A DNA stretch of 64,000 bases, from NCBI GenBank assembly GCA_023213395.1, contig CM041465.1, forward strand, positions 2,108,001-2,172,000. The letters are read 5' to 3'. The notes beneath the pieces are model-generated. The model was not told the origin of the DNA. It searched no databases and saw only the letters and a program-made list of their open reading frames with translations. Shown piece after piece: positions 34,065 through 44,234 of this stretch. The stretch comes from Cycas panzhihuaensis (Eukaryota > Cycadophyta). The translations under genes and the position numbers were made by a program. Each line of letters starts with the position of its first letter. Within the stretch, counting starts at the first letter, position 1.

Positions 34065-36085
34065 TTGATTCCTTCATATTCCCCACTTGCACTTGCAATG
34101 GAGCCATCACTTCCTTCTCCCCCACAATCCATGTGGTGAAGGAGATTGTGAAAGTGAACTTAGAAATATTTTCAAGTTATTATGATAGCATATTTTGTAT
34201 TGTTTACTTTTCCTTTCTCTTTTGCAGGTTTGGAAGCATAATACAAGGAGTTGTAAGGCCCAAGGATTCCAATCCTTTATTGGCCATTCATACTATCTCA
34301 TTCTTCCTTTTCTTTCCCCTCTTTTTATCCATTTAACAAGGGGAAATGCTACCAAAAGTTTTCCAGCATTTAGAAGAATGATTGTAAGGGGAGAAAATAA
34401 TTTCAAGCCATTTAAAATATCTATCATTTTATGCTCTCACCTTGCCCATATTGGGATCCTAGTGATCAAAACATGATAGAAATTTCATATGGTATCATGT
34501 GTTAATGAGATATTAGCAAGCTGAAATTTCTGCAAAAATATAATTTGATTACTAAACTTCATAGGTCTGCAAAATATTCTACAAAAATCCAATTGAAGTG
34601 ATTCAAATTCTCAATGATGGGATTCTGAGTCTACTTTCCAGCACAAAAACTGGCACCTAATTTGGATGTCGTATGAGGAAGTTATTTTTGTTTTAGTGAA
34701 TAGTAGTTATTTTTAGTAAGAATTTTGGAAAAATATAATTTCCTGACTTTGCGGGGCTGTTAAAAACTTTCCAGAACTCATTTGGACCTGATTCCACTTC
34801 CTAAAGATGAAGCTTTGAGTCTAGTTTTTAGCACAAAAACTATCACTCCATTTTGACATCATGGGAGAAAGTTATTTCTAATTTAGTGAAGACTATCTTT
34901 TTTTTGTATTAACAAAAAAAAAAAAACAAAAAAAAAGTGAAGAAAATTTCTTCCTTTTTATAAGGCTTAAAAGCCCATTGTAAAAATGAGAAAAAAAACA
35001 CCTGGATTAGAGCAATATCCGATGTCCTCACTCACTTATTAGCATTGTATTTCATCACTCTAAAATCACTCAAAGCAAGTACTCCAAAGACACTTCAAGC
35101 AAGCACTCCAAAAGCACTCCAAGCAAGCATTATTTTTAGTTAAATGTATGTTTGATGCAATTTGATAATCTTTTCACTCTTCCTAAAAGGAACGCATCAC
35201 GTACACTATTTTCTGCCATCTTATACCTGTTCACATACTCACCAAGGTTGAGATACCTTAGTTGGTGGAATGTCGTGCCATAAAGGAGGTGTGGGTTTCA
35301 AGTTGGGACTGGACTAAACTGAAATATTGGTGAGGTTTGGTTATCTATACCATCGTGCCTTAATTAGGGATCATCCTGATTACCAACTAGGAAAACTGAA
35401 ACTTTAATACAAGATTAAGATATACTCAATCTAATATCCTTCATAGCCATGGGTATGCATGTACCACTCTTTAGAGGAGGTATATAGCTACTCATTGGTG
35501 AACTAGGTGAGGATTGGGAGTACCTGTGCTCTGTTGTGACTTGGATTTCATCACTAAGCATGATTGCGGGTATCGCATGTGAAGACCAACTTAATTATAC
35601 TAGAAACCTAGGCATCCCTTCAATAACTTCAACTATACGTTGGACACAAGTTAGAGGTTATTGGGTTGATTACACATCCTATATTTGAGTTTCAAGTTGT
35701 GTAAACCCAATGATGTCAGCTTCTACATTGGCTTACAATCGTGTATATTGATCACTTACTTATTTGTAAAAAGTGATCCATACTGTAATCACAATCATAG
35801 TTCTTCTCATATTCTTGCTGCATCAGGTTAATATTTACCACAAGTGTCAGTGGCCAATTTTTATCATAGTGCTTCTCATATTCTTACTGTGTCAGGTTAA
35901 TATTTGTCACAAGTGTTGGTGACTTTTCTCTAAGTTGCTCCCTTCATCTTTGAGCAACCATTCTCACTTCTTCTTCCTTCTACTATACTACTTCATTACA
36001 TTTCCCATTTGTAAATAGTGATTGGTCATTTATTGCCATCACTTTTTTAGTCCCTTGTTCATTTCTTCCCTTCTAAAAAGACACT
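34065..36085 (+). other. Cop3 long leader
   Basis: Colinear with the Cop2 leader at nearly the same length, including the roughly 190-bp tandem duplication (about 34515-34890), an A-rich run near 34911-34936 and the antisense frame at 35415-35594. No sense coding. Confidence 0.75.
35415..35594 (-). other. Antisense ORF in Cop3 leader (59 codons plus stop)
   Basis: Open frame on the strand opposite to gag-pol. It contains SDEIQVTTEHRYSQSSP then SSPMSSYIPPLKSGT and PMAMKDIR, colinear with the frames in Cop2, Cop6 and Cop7. A taa lies just upstream at 35595-35597 and no ATG starts it, whereas the Cop6 copy has an ATG further up. No internal stop, although the sense genes of the same element carry many. 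Function unknown. Confidence 0.5.
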
Positions 36086-37060
36086 ATGTCTTCACAGTTT
36101 AAGCAAAATGTGAACTGCATTCTAAAAGGGAAAGAAAATTGGGACATGTGGTTCACTGGTGTCAGAAATACTGCAAAGTATGAAGGTCTATGGAGAGATC
36201 ACTTACAACCTACACCACCTGTTGCAGCTACAACTACCACAACTGTTTCAGCAGGAGGTGCTCCAACTTCTCCCACTGAAGCTGTAGCTAAACACCAATG
36301 GGAACTTGATGATGATAAAATCCATGCAGGGATACTGCTTGTCAATGATTATTCCCTGCATAATCTAATTGATGAAGCTGTACATGATACAACATAGAAA
36401 GTTCTTGAAGTTCTTAAGAAAAACTTTGACACTAAATCAGACTTAGAATTTGTTCACTTAGTATTGAAGATGAACAAATTAAAAATGCAGAAAGGACATG
36501 CAAGTGAGACAATCAATCTCCTTCGTCTAATCAAGCAAGCCATTGATAGAGATTTTAAAACTCAATGCATTACATGGGCTTTCTTGATTCAGTCATGTCT
36601 CTATATCCCAGATTATAAAAATCTATTGGGGAGTTTTCAATCTAGTGGCACTTTGAAGAACCTAAACTTTGAGGATCTTGCTAATAAGTTCATTGAATTT
36701 GATAAGGCCTTTGATACCAACTTTGCCACTACATCAGATCTAGCCGATGCTGCTTTTGAAGTGGAAGAAGATCTTTGTTACACCAAAAATAAGGTCAATA
36801 CTCTCGTAGAGGTGGTAATTCCCGTGGAAGAGGAAGAGGTAGACAATAAGGACAATGTCCTCTTAGTCAACAGGCTCCTCAATTCCAACAAAAATAGTCT
36901 CAAGGCCAAGGCCAAAATAATCAACCTAGACCTAGATCCAGTAATTAGAGACAATCCAACCAGCCCAATACTTGGACTGGAAATCAAACAATCGTGTGCC
37001 AAAGGTGTAATATAAAAGGATATTATGCCAAAAATTGTAGAACTGCCACCAATAAACTAT
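36086..37060 (+). pseudogene. Cop3: gag pseudogene
   Basis: Starts at ATG 36086 with MSSQFKQNVNCILKGKENWD and WFTGVRNTAKYEGLWRDHLQ. The first frame ends at 36395-36397, where tgg has become tag. It then continues as NFDTKSDLEFVHLVLKMNKL, LRLIKQAIDRDFKTQCITWA and LGSFQSSGTLKNLNFEDLAN. A frameshift follows in the Gly/Arg-rich linker, where relatives read GRGNSRGRGRG-like sequence. The zinc knuckle at about 36997-37040 is CQRCNIKGYYAKNC, i.e. CCHC with His changed to Tyr. The best-preserved gag of the Cop2/Cop3 pair. Confidence 0.88.
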
Positions 37061-37586
37061 CAAGTTATCAACAACGCCATGGTACACATAATGTTGATAA
37101 TACTTCTTTGGAAGATGCTTTTGGTGGAACGCAATTTACTCATGTACACCTTCAAAGAATTGGGACCACTTCATCAAATGTTGTTGATAGATCCACTAAG
37201 TATATTAAGGCTCATTGTGGCTATGCTTATTCACTTTTGCCTTCACCACTTGGATTTGTAAATAGTACTACCTCAAATTCATCGTGGATCATGGATATTG
37301 GAGCAACACAACACATGACTTGTCATTGCCAATTCTTTCAAGATTTTGACTCTGAAGTTCGTGGTGTTGTACACATGGTTGAAAAATCATCTTAGCCAAT
37401 TAAAGGATTTGGAACTGTTTGCCTAAAACTCCTAGGCCTTTTAGATTTTATACTTGTTAATGTTTTATATAGTCCTACTCTGAAGCAGAATCTGCTCTCC
37501 CTATCCACCCTTATTTCTCGTGGATTGATCTAACTGTAACTGCAAACAATCAAACTCTCTGCGTTATTGACGCTCCTTCAAATGCT
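37061..37586 (+). pseudogene. Cop3: protease pseudogene
   Basis: Continues from the zinc knuckle to 37395. The active-site region near 37288-37320 reads SSWIMDIGATQHMTC, with Ile in place of the Ser/Thr of DSG/DTG. A taa or tag stop at 37393-37395 replaces the Gln of the following spacer. The spacer LLNVLYSPTLKQNLLSLSTL-like sequence follows to about 37530. The substitution at the active-site triplet makes activity unlikely. Confidence 0.75.
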
Positions 37587-38417
37587 ATGGTTATGACCAA
37601 AATTTTTGATGGCAAACTTTTTTGCCTAACTGGTTCACCATCCTCTGAAGCCAACTATGTTGATGATGAATTTGCTTTTTCCACAACCCTAACTCCTCAA
37701 AAGTTGTCCCAAGCAGCTCTATGGCATGCTCGTATGGGCCATATCAAAATTGATCATTTAAGAGAACTACAAGACACTCTTCTTGATTTACCTAAGTTCC
37801 CCTCTAAGCCCTTTAAATGTGAAGCATATATAATTGCTAAATCTCAAAGATAACCCTTTCCTCATAGTCAGTGGAAATCTAGCCAACCATTACAGCTTGT
37901 ACACTCAGATATATGCGGTCCTATGCCCATCTCTTCTCTCAAACAGAAGTGCTACTATATTACTTTTATTGATGATTTTACCAAGAAAGTATGGGTTACT
38001 TTTCTTGTAAAGAAAGATGAAGCTTTTTCTATGTTTCAAGCTTTCAAGGCCCGTGTGGAAAATGAATCTGGATTCAAGATCAAAATACTCAGAACTAACA
38101 ATGGTGGCGAGTACACATACAATGAGTTTGAATCATTCTTATGTCAACATGGAATCAAACAGCGGACCATTGTTGCAGGTACACCCCAACAAAATGGAGT
38201 TGCTGAGCGCATGAATAGGACCATCATGAATATGGCTCGTGCTATGCTGGTATATAAGAATGTCCCTATCTATCTTTGAAATTTGAGGCTATACGGATCA
38301 TTATGTATTACATCAACATTGTTAGTCCCTCCAAGCTCGGTCCCTCTCCATATGAAATGTGGTATGGACAAACCCCCTATATCTCCCACTTCCGAATTTT
38401 TGGCTCTACGTGTTATG
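37587..38417 (+). pseudogene. Cop3: integrase pseudogene (C-terminus deleted)
   Basis: HHCC domain largely kept: HARMGHIKIDHLREL (both His present) and CEAYIIAKSQR, with the last Cys changed to Tyr. Core: VHSDICGPM (first Asp intact), ILRTNNGGEYTYNEF with the second catalytic Asp changed to Asn (GAC to AAC), and [20 protein letters not shown] with the Glu intact. The frame stops at 38277-38279, where relatives have Trp. The C-terminal domain is lost at the deletion junction 38418-38423. Confidence 0.88.
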
Positions 38418-38423
38418 CTCATA
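38418..38423 (+). other. Cop3 deletion junction (ctcata)
   Basis: In Cop2 the hexamer ctcata occurs at 16957-16962 (integrase) and 18243-18248 (RT catalytic box). In Cop3 the sequence passes from one context to the other through a single ctcata, so about 1286 bp are missing with 6-bp microhomology. Confidence 0.85.
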
Positions 38424-39314
38424 ACAGGGAATAGTGAACAGGTAATTAACCATCTGAAGAAGGACCTTGCTAAAACTTTTGAATTGTCTGACCTTAGGTT
38501 GATGAAATATTACTTGGGAATTGAAGTAACTCAAAAGGATGGCAAAATCTTTCTCTCCCAAGAAAAATATATCAATGATCTTCTGAAAAAGTTTCAATTG
38601 GAAGGAGCTCGACCAATGGATACACCTATGGAGCCTAATATTAAACTCTCAGTTGATGGTGACAATAGGGAGGTAGACAGAACACTCTACAGGCAACTTG
38701 TAGGTAGTCTCATCTATACTACCAATACAAGGCTAGATATTGCACCCTCTGTTGGCATTCTTGTAAGATTCATGACAAATCCTAAGCAGAATCATTGGCA
38801 AGATGCAATATGAGTGTTGAGGTACCTAAAGACGACTAGCAAATATGGTTTGTTGTATGAACCCAATGCAAAATTTAAATTTTATGCATACACAGACTTA
38901 GTCTTTGCCAAAGATAAAGACACAGGAAGATCTACGTCTGGGTACATAACATTTCTTGGAATAACACCAATATCATGGAGATCCAGATGGCAGAAGATAG
39001 TTGCAGACTCAACTGTCGAAGCTGAGTACATTGCTACTTTTGAGACAAGCAAGGAGGTGATATTGCTTAGAAAATTGTTGAATATATTAAATGCCACCCA
39101 AACAAGTTTTACTAGCTTGCATGTAGATAATCAATCTATAATCTAGATGGCTAAAAATCCTGTATTTCATGATCATACTAAACATATAAGTACAAAAGTC
39201 CACAAGATTAAAGAACTAGTTTGTGATGGCACAATTCAACTGGAGTACTACCCTACAACAGATCAAGCGGCCGATATCTTCACCAAGCCACTGAAGAGGG
39301 TGAAGTTTGAATAG
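38424..39314 (+). pseudogene. Cop3: RT tail and RNase H pseudogene
   Basis: Starts just after the lost FVDD box: TGNSEQVINHLKKDLAKTFE, SDLRLMKYYLGIEVTQKDGK, FQLEGARPMDTPMEPNIKLS and LVGSLIYTTNTRLDIAPSVG; then a tga at about 38811. RNase H follows: YTDLVFAKDKDTGRSTSGYI, AEYIATFETSKEVILLRKLL, LHVDNQSII and a stop, then the final TKPLKRVKFE to tag at 39312-39314. The palm catalytic residues of RT are absent, so no polymerase activity is possible. Confidence 0.88.
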
Positions 39315-39775
39315 TTCCGAAAGTAACTCGGCCTTAGGGCCTCCATCTCTGACTAATTGAAGGAGATGACAATAGCACCATCATACTCTGTCTCATTCAT
39401 GAAAACCCCTTGTGGGCGCGGAAGGATAAGAGTAAGTCTCTACTCTATCCCATTCATGAAAACCCCATGTGGGCGCGAAAAGATAAGGGTTGTATCATTT
39501 TAGAAAATTAGAACCTGTGAAAACCTGAAAGGGCATGGGGGATGACCAAATAGTATATGGAGACTCAGTAGATTTTAGGTATAAAATTCATTGTACTGAT
39601 TGGCTATCTAGCTACATTTGAAGAGCTGCCTGAGCCATGTTAGTAGATTAGAAAATTTGTGGGTTTTCTTCCCCATGAGGGTTTCCCACAAAAGTGTCAT
39701 ACTAGTTTGCTTTGTAAGAGGCTCAAATGAAGACCTCATGGGATAAATAAAATAGGATGAAATGACCTTCTACCA
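39315..39775 (+). other. Cop3 3' non-coding block with 57-bp tandem pair
   Basis: Same block as in Cop2 (19140-19597). From about 39350 to 39788 it differs from Cop2 by only one base and a 4-bp insertion (cctg near 39628). The tandem units carry gtgggcgcg twice. Confidence 0.8.
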
Positions 39776-39788
39776 TTAATGGGGAGAT
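39776..39788 (+). promoter_or_regulatory. Cop3 polypurine tract
   Basis: ttaatggggagat directly before the 3' LTR, identical to Cop2. Confidence 0.85.
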
Positions 39789-40086
39789 TGAAAAGGGTTA
39801 ATGACATAAGGTCATTACATTAGTTGATTATTTCGAAAAAGGGTCTTAAGTGAACTTTAAATTAGATCACTTAAGTGAAATGCACTTTCATGTGCATTAT
39901 GTGTAATTTTATTTCACCTAACACTAATGCTCCCTCTCTCAATATAAAAGTAAAAGCTCAATGGAGGAGATTCATTCTTACCTCCCCATTTTGTGAGAGC
40001 TACTTTCTTTCTCTCAAGTCTCTCTTGCTCCCATGTTTGCCTTTGTGTTTAGTGCATGGAGATAAAGGATAGATCCACTCTTTTCA
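39789..40086 (+). repeat. Cop3 3' LTR
   Basis: 298 bp, ends ttttca. Followed by ttgac (40087-40091), the probable right duplication of the target. Confidence 0.95.
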
Positions 40087-40091
40087 TTGAC

Positions 40092-40627
40092 TGGTATATT
40101 ATGCAAGGGTAGGTTCAATATATCGGTAAGCAATTAATGTATTCAACATGGTCTTACATAACACAAGGGTGATTAAATATTATGTAAACCCTAAAATTAA
40201 ATAAGTCATCTTTGCATGATCAAATAATAAGCATACATTTGTTTTGATGCCATATAATATTATTTCATGGCTCTGTAATAACTTGCTAGGGTTTCTACAC
40301 TCTCCCACTAGTAATAAGGGGCTAGCAATCGATTCTAGGATATGCAAACTCAATGGCAACGTCAAACGGGGATCTGACACTTTCAGCAGGTTCAAACAAC
40401 TCTCACATGGCTGGTAACAGAGTTAAAATTCATCCACACACCTCCATATGGCTTAGAGTACCTACAAATAATGGATAGAAGGCTCCTAAGATCCACCATC
40501 GATCACTTGCACTCTGTGGCTATTCTGCAGGGTTATCAGGTATGCCAATTCGCTAAGGGTAAGGTAGCATGACTTGACACCATTGATTGGACCTCTGACA
40601 ATATTCATCTACCTGTGCATGACCTAC
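40092..40627 (-). other. Lard1 internal region, right part (leader)
   Basis: About 540 bp between Cop3 and the Lard1 primer site, non-coding. A 71-codon minus-strand frame (40180-40395) resembles no gag and is not supported as a gene. Confidence 0.5.
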
Positions 40628-40641
40628 ATGATTTGATACCA
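40628..40641 (-). promoter_or_regulatory. Lard1 primer binding site
   Basis: Minus strand tggtatcaaatcat, directly inside the 5' LTR; matches the initiator-Met tRNA complement in its first eight bases. Confidence 0.75.
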
Positions 40642-40964
40642 TGTTAGAAAATACAATTGAAGCAAATAAGGTCAACATGATCTTTTACATCATGCAGATA
40701 ACAAGCAGAAGTAGATTACATAGGACACCAGATTGCCGTGGGAAACCCTTATGGGTAAAAATTCACAAATGAATAATATTCACATTATGACAAAATGATA
40801 TATAACAAAGGTGGACTTTGATCTATATTTATAGATCTAAAGTGCTAAATAAAATTACAATTACATCCACTATTTACTATACTTGAGAATATACTTCCAC
40901 ATAATTAGGTATAAAAATAGGGAGGCCCACTTTACATTAGGTGGTATGGTCACATATTTTAACA
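40642..40964 (-). repeat. Lard1 5' LTR
   Basis: 323 bp; differs in length from the 3' copy mainly by an extra aggtggtatggt near 40939-40950. Followed by the right duplication cccta at 40965-40969. Confidence 0.85.
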
Positions 40965-40969
40965 CCCTA
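40965..40969. repeat. Lard1 target site duplication, right copy (cccta)
   Basis: Perfect match to 30097-30101. Confidence 0.85.
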
Positions 40970-41646
40970 TAATATTTTCTTTCAGACACATATGCCTAAG
41001 TACTACCGAGTAGACAAAACTAGTAATTTTCTTCAAGGGGAAGTAGCCAATAATAAGTTATAGATACTTGTTCAAATATTAATAGTGTAATCTTCATATA
41101 TTAAAGAAACTTATTCATACTTTTTAGTATGACTTCATTCATTATTTAGCATTGAAAATTTAAAATTGAACTATAAAACTATATGACTTATATGTAGATG
41201 CTTATCTCTAATATGTAAGTTGAATATAATCAATTTTGATGTAAAAAAATAACTTATTTTAGTAGGTATTCTACGCCTTTTATTTGATATCTATATGCAA
41301 GCTTAAAAGATCTACATGTTGATTGAAAAGGCCTATATGTAAACTAAAAGAGATACATGAAGATATGTAAATTAACACACTTATAAATAGACCTACACAT
41401 AGTGATATTGGGGCCACTAAAATTTTAAATAGACCTCAATTGAAGACCTCTATTAAATAATTGTTGAGAATGATAAATGAAGGGTAACTAAAATCCTGAG
41501 GCTATTACTATTAGTATTAATGATTGATCTCCATCAAAATCATTTGAAGATAGATTGCAGAATGGTGATGAACAAATGCTAAAATAAAAGTTTAAATTGA
41601 TGGCTAAACCTCTAAATGAAGTGGTGATGAAAATGCTAAAATAAAG
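40970..41646. other. AT-rich spacer
   Basis: No gene recognised. A short duplication is visible: 'tggtgatga..aaatgctaaaataaa' occurs near 41563-41588 and again near 41621-41645. Confidence 0.4.
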
Positions 41647-41955
41647 GTTTTTTTTTTTTTTTTGAGAAACTATTGAGAAACCTTTTTATTAAGAAAAGAA
41701 TATTCTAAAATACATGAACTATACTTGGAAAACTATATATTCCACTCCCCACCCCCCCAATCTTTCCTTGCAATAAACAAGTAATCTACGTGGTAGAAAA
41801 ATGGATCAATGAAGTAGTCTTTTATTGATTGATCTCATTGGTATAGACATAAAGACACTAGACTTTATATGGCCATCACACATACATAAAATGTATATAC
41901 AGTGTGAGACATTAAATTGAGGAGGCTAAAAACCTTGCATTAAAATGAAACTACT
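41647..41955 (-). mobile_element. Probable 3' end of a non-LTR retroposon (LINE-like fragment)
   Basis: A run of 18 T (41647-41664) followed by gagaaact/attgagaaacc and tttttattaag reads on the minus strand as '...cttaataaaaaggtttctcaat' ending in poly(A), the usual 3' end of a plant LINE or similar retroposon. The flanks share aaatgctaa (about 41630-41638 and 41955-41963), a possible target duplication. No coding remains, so class is uncertain. Confidence 0.4.
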
Positions 41956-41993
41956 AAATGCTAAGGAGATACATCTCATAATGAGGATGTGAC

Positions 41994-42316
41994 TGTTAGA
42001 AACATGGATATCAAATCTTTCATATTGATCATTATTGAAAGGATACAAACACATATTTATACTTGGACTTACCACTAACTCCTTCAACTAAAATTGACAA
42101 CCACTTCACCTACTAATTAGGCATTACACATAAAGATGTGCTTAAGCACATTTAATAAATTGACTTAACACTTCAATTGGACCTTTAATGTTAACATTAT
42201 TACTAACCTATAGACCATGATATAATTTCCCTTATGGACTTTACACTAATAACCCCTAGACATAATATTCTTCTAGACACACTAAATATTTATATATTAA
42301 ACATTTACTCTTAACA
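41994..42316 (-). repeat. Cop4 3' LTR
   Basis: Minus strand begins tgttaagagt and ends tttctaaca; polypurine tract at 42317-42328. Confidence 0.85.
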
Positions 42317-42463
42317 CCTCTCTTAAGGTTTAATATTAAGACAACAAAAAAAATTGAATGTTGAAGTACTAAGGACTGACCAAAAAAATGACTTAACATA
42401 AGATGTTATTTTAAACTTGCAATAATTAAATCTTAGTATCTTCCTAAAGACAACGTTGGAAGT

Positions 42464-43355
42464 TCAATCTTTGTCTTTAATTGATTCTAGAATGCAACAA
42501 TGGTTCATGATACATTCTTCATTTCTATACAACATCTTCATTAAATCACTTATTTTGTCATTTCTTATTATTTGCTTAGTGACTATAACTATATTTGAGA
42601 AACCATATTCTAGATATGATCCCTTTTGATGATCATTATCTCTAAGATCAAAAGTGATAAGACATGATTTAAACTTTAATGTTTCCTTAAAGAAGAATAA
42701 AAAGGATTTTTCCTTATTTACTTTTAAATTATAAAGTATGAGTTTTATCATTATGATCAACTTTTTTAGATATACTGAATAAAAAATAAGCCAACAAAAG
42801 ATCTCTTAAAGAAGGATGGATGATAATTTTGTTTCTATTATGATGAGTATTAATACTAGTCTTGATTTAATAAAATTTTTGATTAACCATTTTGTCTCCT
42901 TCTCATCATCCATGAAAGTTATTGATATAGTAACTATAAAGAGAATTTTTATCATAATCATAAGTATAAGCTTCTAAATTATTGTTATGGTCACATAAAG
43001 ACAACATACCACCATAACATGATTTTAACTTCATGATTAAACAACCAATTAGAATCATATTATAATTTGTGTAAACATATTCTATTACAAGATTTTGGCC
43101 AAGCATTATTCTAATTTCTAGCAAAGTATCATTCCTTTCTTCAAAGAAAATTTCTAGTGTCTTTTCTAGATATGTCAACAAAACTTGAACTTCTTCAATG
43201 ACAATAATAAAAAATGATGCTATATCAAATGAAATCATAAAGAATTCTATGTATAGACATATAACTGTATGACTTGATGTTAGTTGAACTTTAGCAACAA
43301 TTTTGTCAATATAAATTATGGTAATACTACCCAAATTTTCCATTAAAGTAGCCAT
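42464..43355 (-). pseudogene. Cop4: unidentified coding-like region
   Basis: Two open minus-strand frames lie here: 42906-43355 (149 codons from ATG, starting MATLMENLGSITIIYIDK and ending YYINNFHG) and 42464-42760 (98 codons). I recognise neither. The first follows the gag remnant after a stop, so it may be the C-terminal part of gag or a second element gene. It has no retropepsin or zinc-knuckle motif. Low-complexity Ile/Leu-rich composition argues for caution. Confidence 0.35.
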
Positions 43356-43379
43356 GTCTCCATATTATATCACCTATGA

Positions 43380-44234
43380 AAAAGACTATTTAAAATCAAC
43401 TTTAGATTTTTCATGCTTACAGGTTAATTCAAGGTTAAGCTTCATCTTCTCAACAATTAGCAATATAATGTTTTCTATCAAAGTGTTGTAACTCAAGATG
43501 TTAAAAGAAAATACAGATGAGATAATATTCTTCTTAGTCTTCAATTCTTCATTTTTTCTTTCTTTCTTAGATTCTAACTAATGATTCAAAGTTAAATCAT
43601 TAGACTCATCTATTACTTTAATGGAATTATTAATAAGTTCATTTGTAGAAATTACCTTGTCATAATCATCATTATATTCATTTATATATTCATCAATGGA
43701 GGACCTATTCTTAGAAATAGGGTCATATACCTTTTCACCTTGCTTATCACAAAAACCATCAAATGAATCTATGTCAGATTCATTCTTACCAGAATTAGTC
43801 TATTACTTGCATTCACCTTTTTGGCTTTTCTATTTAACTTCCTTTTCTAATTCTTGGTTAAATTATTGTACATAGTCAGTTCTCTAAGAGGAATTTTTCC
43901 TTCCAATATATTTTATAAATTGTTTATTTTTTTTACATATATCATAAAAACTATTTACCTTTTTGATAATTTCTTACACCTCTTCACGGGGCTTTTTATA
44001 TATATCCTTCAAGAGATTCTAGGTTTCTTTAGTGGTATCAATATTATGAATTGTAGGAATGAGAAAATGGTAGGAAGAAGGAAGTTTATCTTCATCAAAT
44101 ATAGCAATAATAATATTAATTGTTATTCTGTTCCTTTTCCTAAAATTTTCTTTCCCTTTTATATCAGTTAAGGTAACATCATATCCATCAGTGATGATTT
44201 TCCATAACCCTTTACCCACAAATATATTTTCCAT
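43380..44234 (-). pseudogene. Cop4: gag (UBN2-like) remnant
   Basis: Minus-strand frame from ATG 44234: MENIFVGKGLWKIITDGYDV, then RNRITINIIIAIFDEDKLPS and ETWNLLKDIYKKPREEV. This follows the copia gag pattern 'LW.IV..GY........K......A...I...........I....TAKE.WD.L...Y'. Downstream, acidic and Ser-rich sequence with many Lys/Glu runs follows in mixed frames (DESNDLTLNH, SKKERKNEELKTKK). Stops are present after about 70 codons. The N-terminus of the protein probably starts upstream in the region before 44234. Confidence 0.6.

Larger units (their letters stand above)
33753..40086 (+). mobile_element. Cop3: degenerate copia element with an internal deletion
   Basis: A 6334-bp copia element with 298-bp LTRs that differ at about 12 positions (about 4%), so it is the youngest element here. 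Same subfamily and layout as Cop2. Compared with Cop2 it lacks about 1286 bp, from the integrase C-terminus through most of RT, joined at a shared ctcata. It lies inside Lard1, 10 bp right of the solo LTR, so it post-dates both. Numerous stops are present; it could move only with help in trans. Confidence 0.95.
30102..40964 (-). mobile_element. Lard1: minus-strand non-coding LTR element, interrupted by nested insertions
   Basis: LTRs at 30102-30413 and 40642-40964 lie in direct orientation, flanked by a perfect cccta duplication. A purine-rich tract (minus strand) sits inside the left LTR and a primer site tggtatcaaatc inside the right LTR, so transcription runs right to left. The LTRs differ at roughly 36 positions plus an approximately 12-bp insertion (about 88% identity by eye). 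After removing the nested solo LTR and Cop3, about 3.5 kb of internal sequence remains with no recognisable gag, protease, integrase or RT, which fits a large non-autonomous (LARD-like) element. It could also be an element too decayed to read. Confidence 0.85.
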
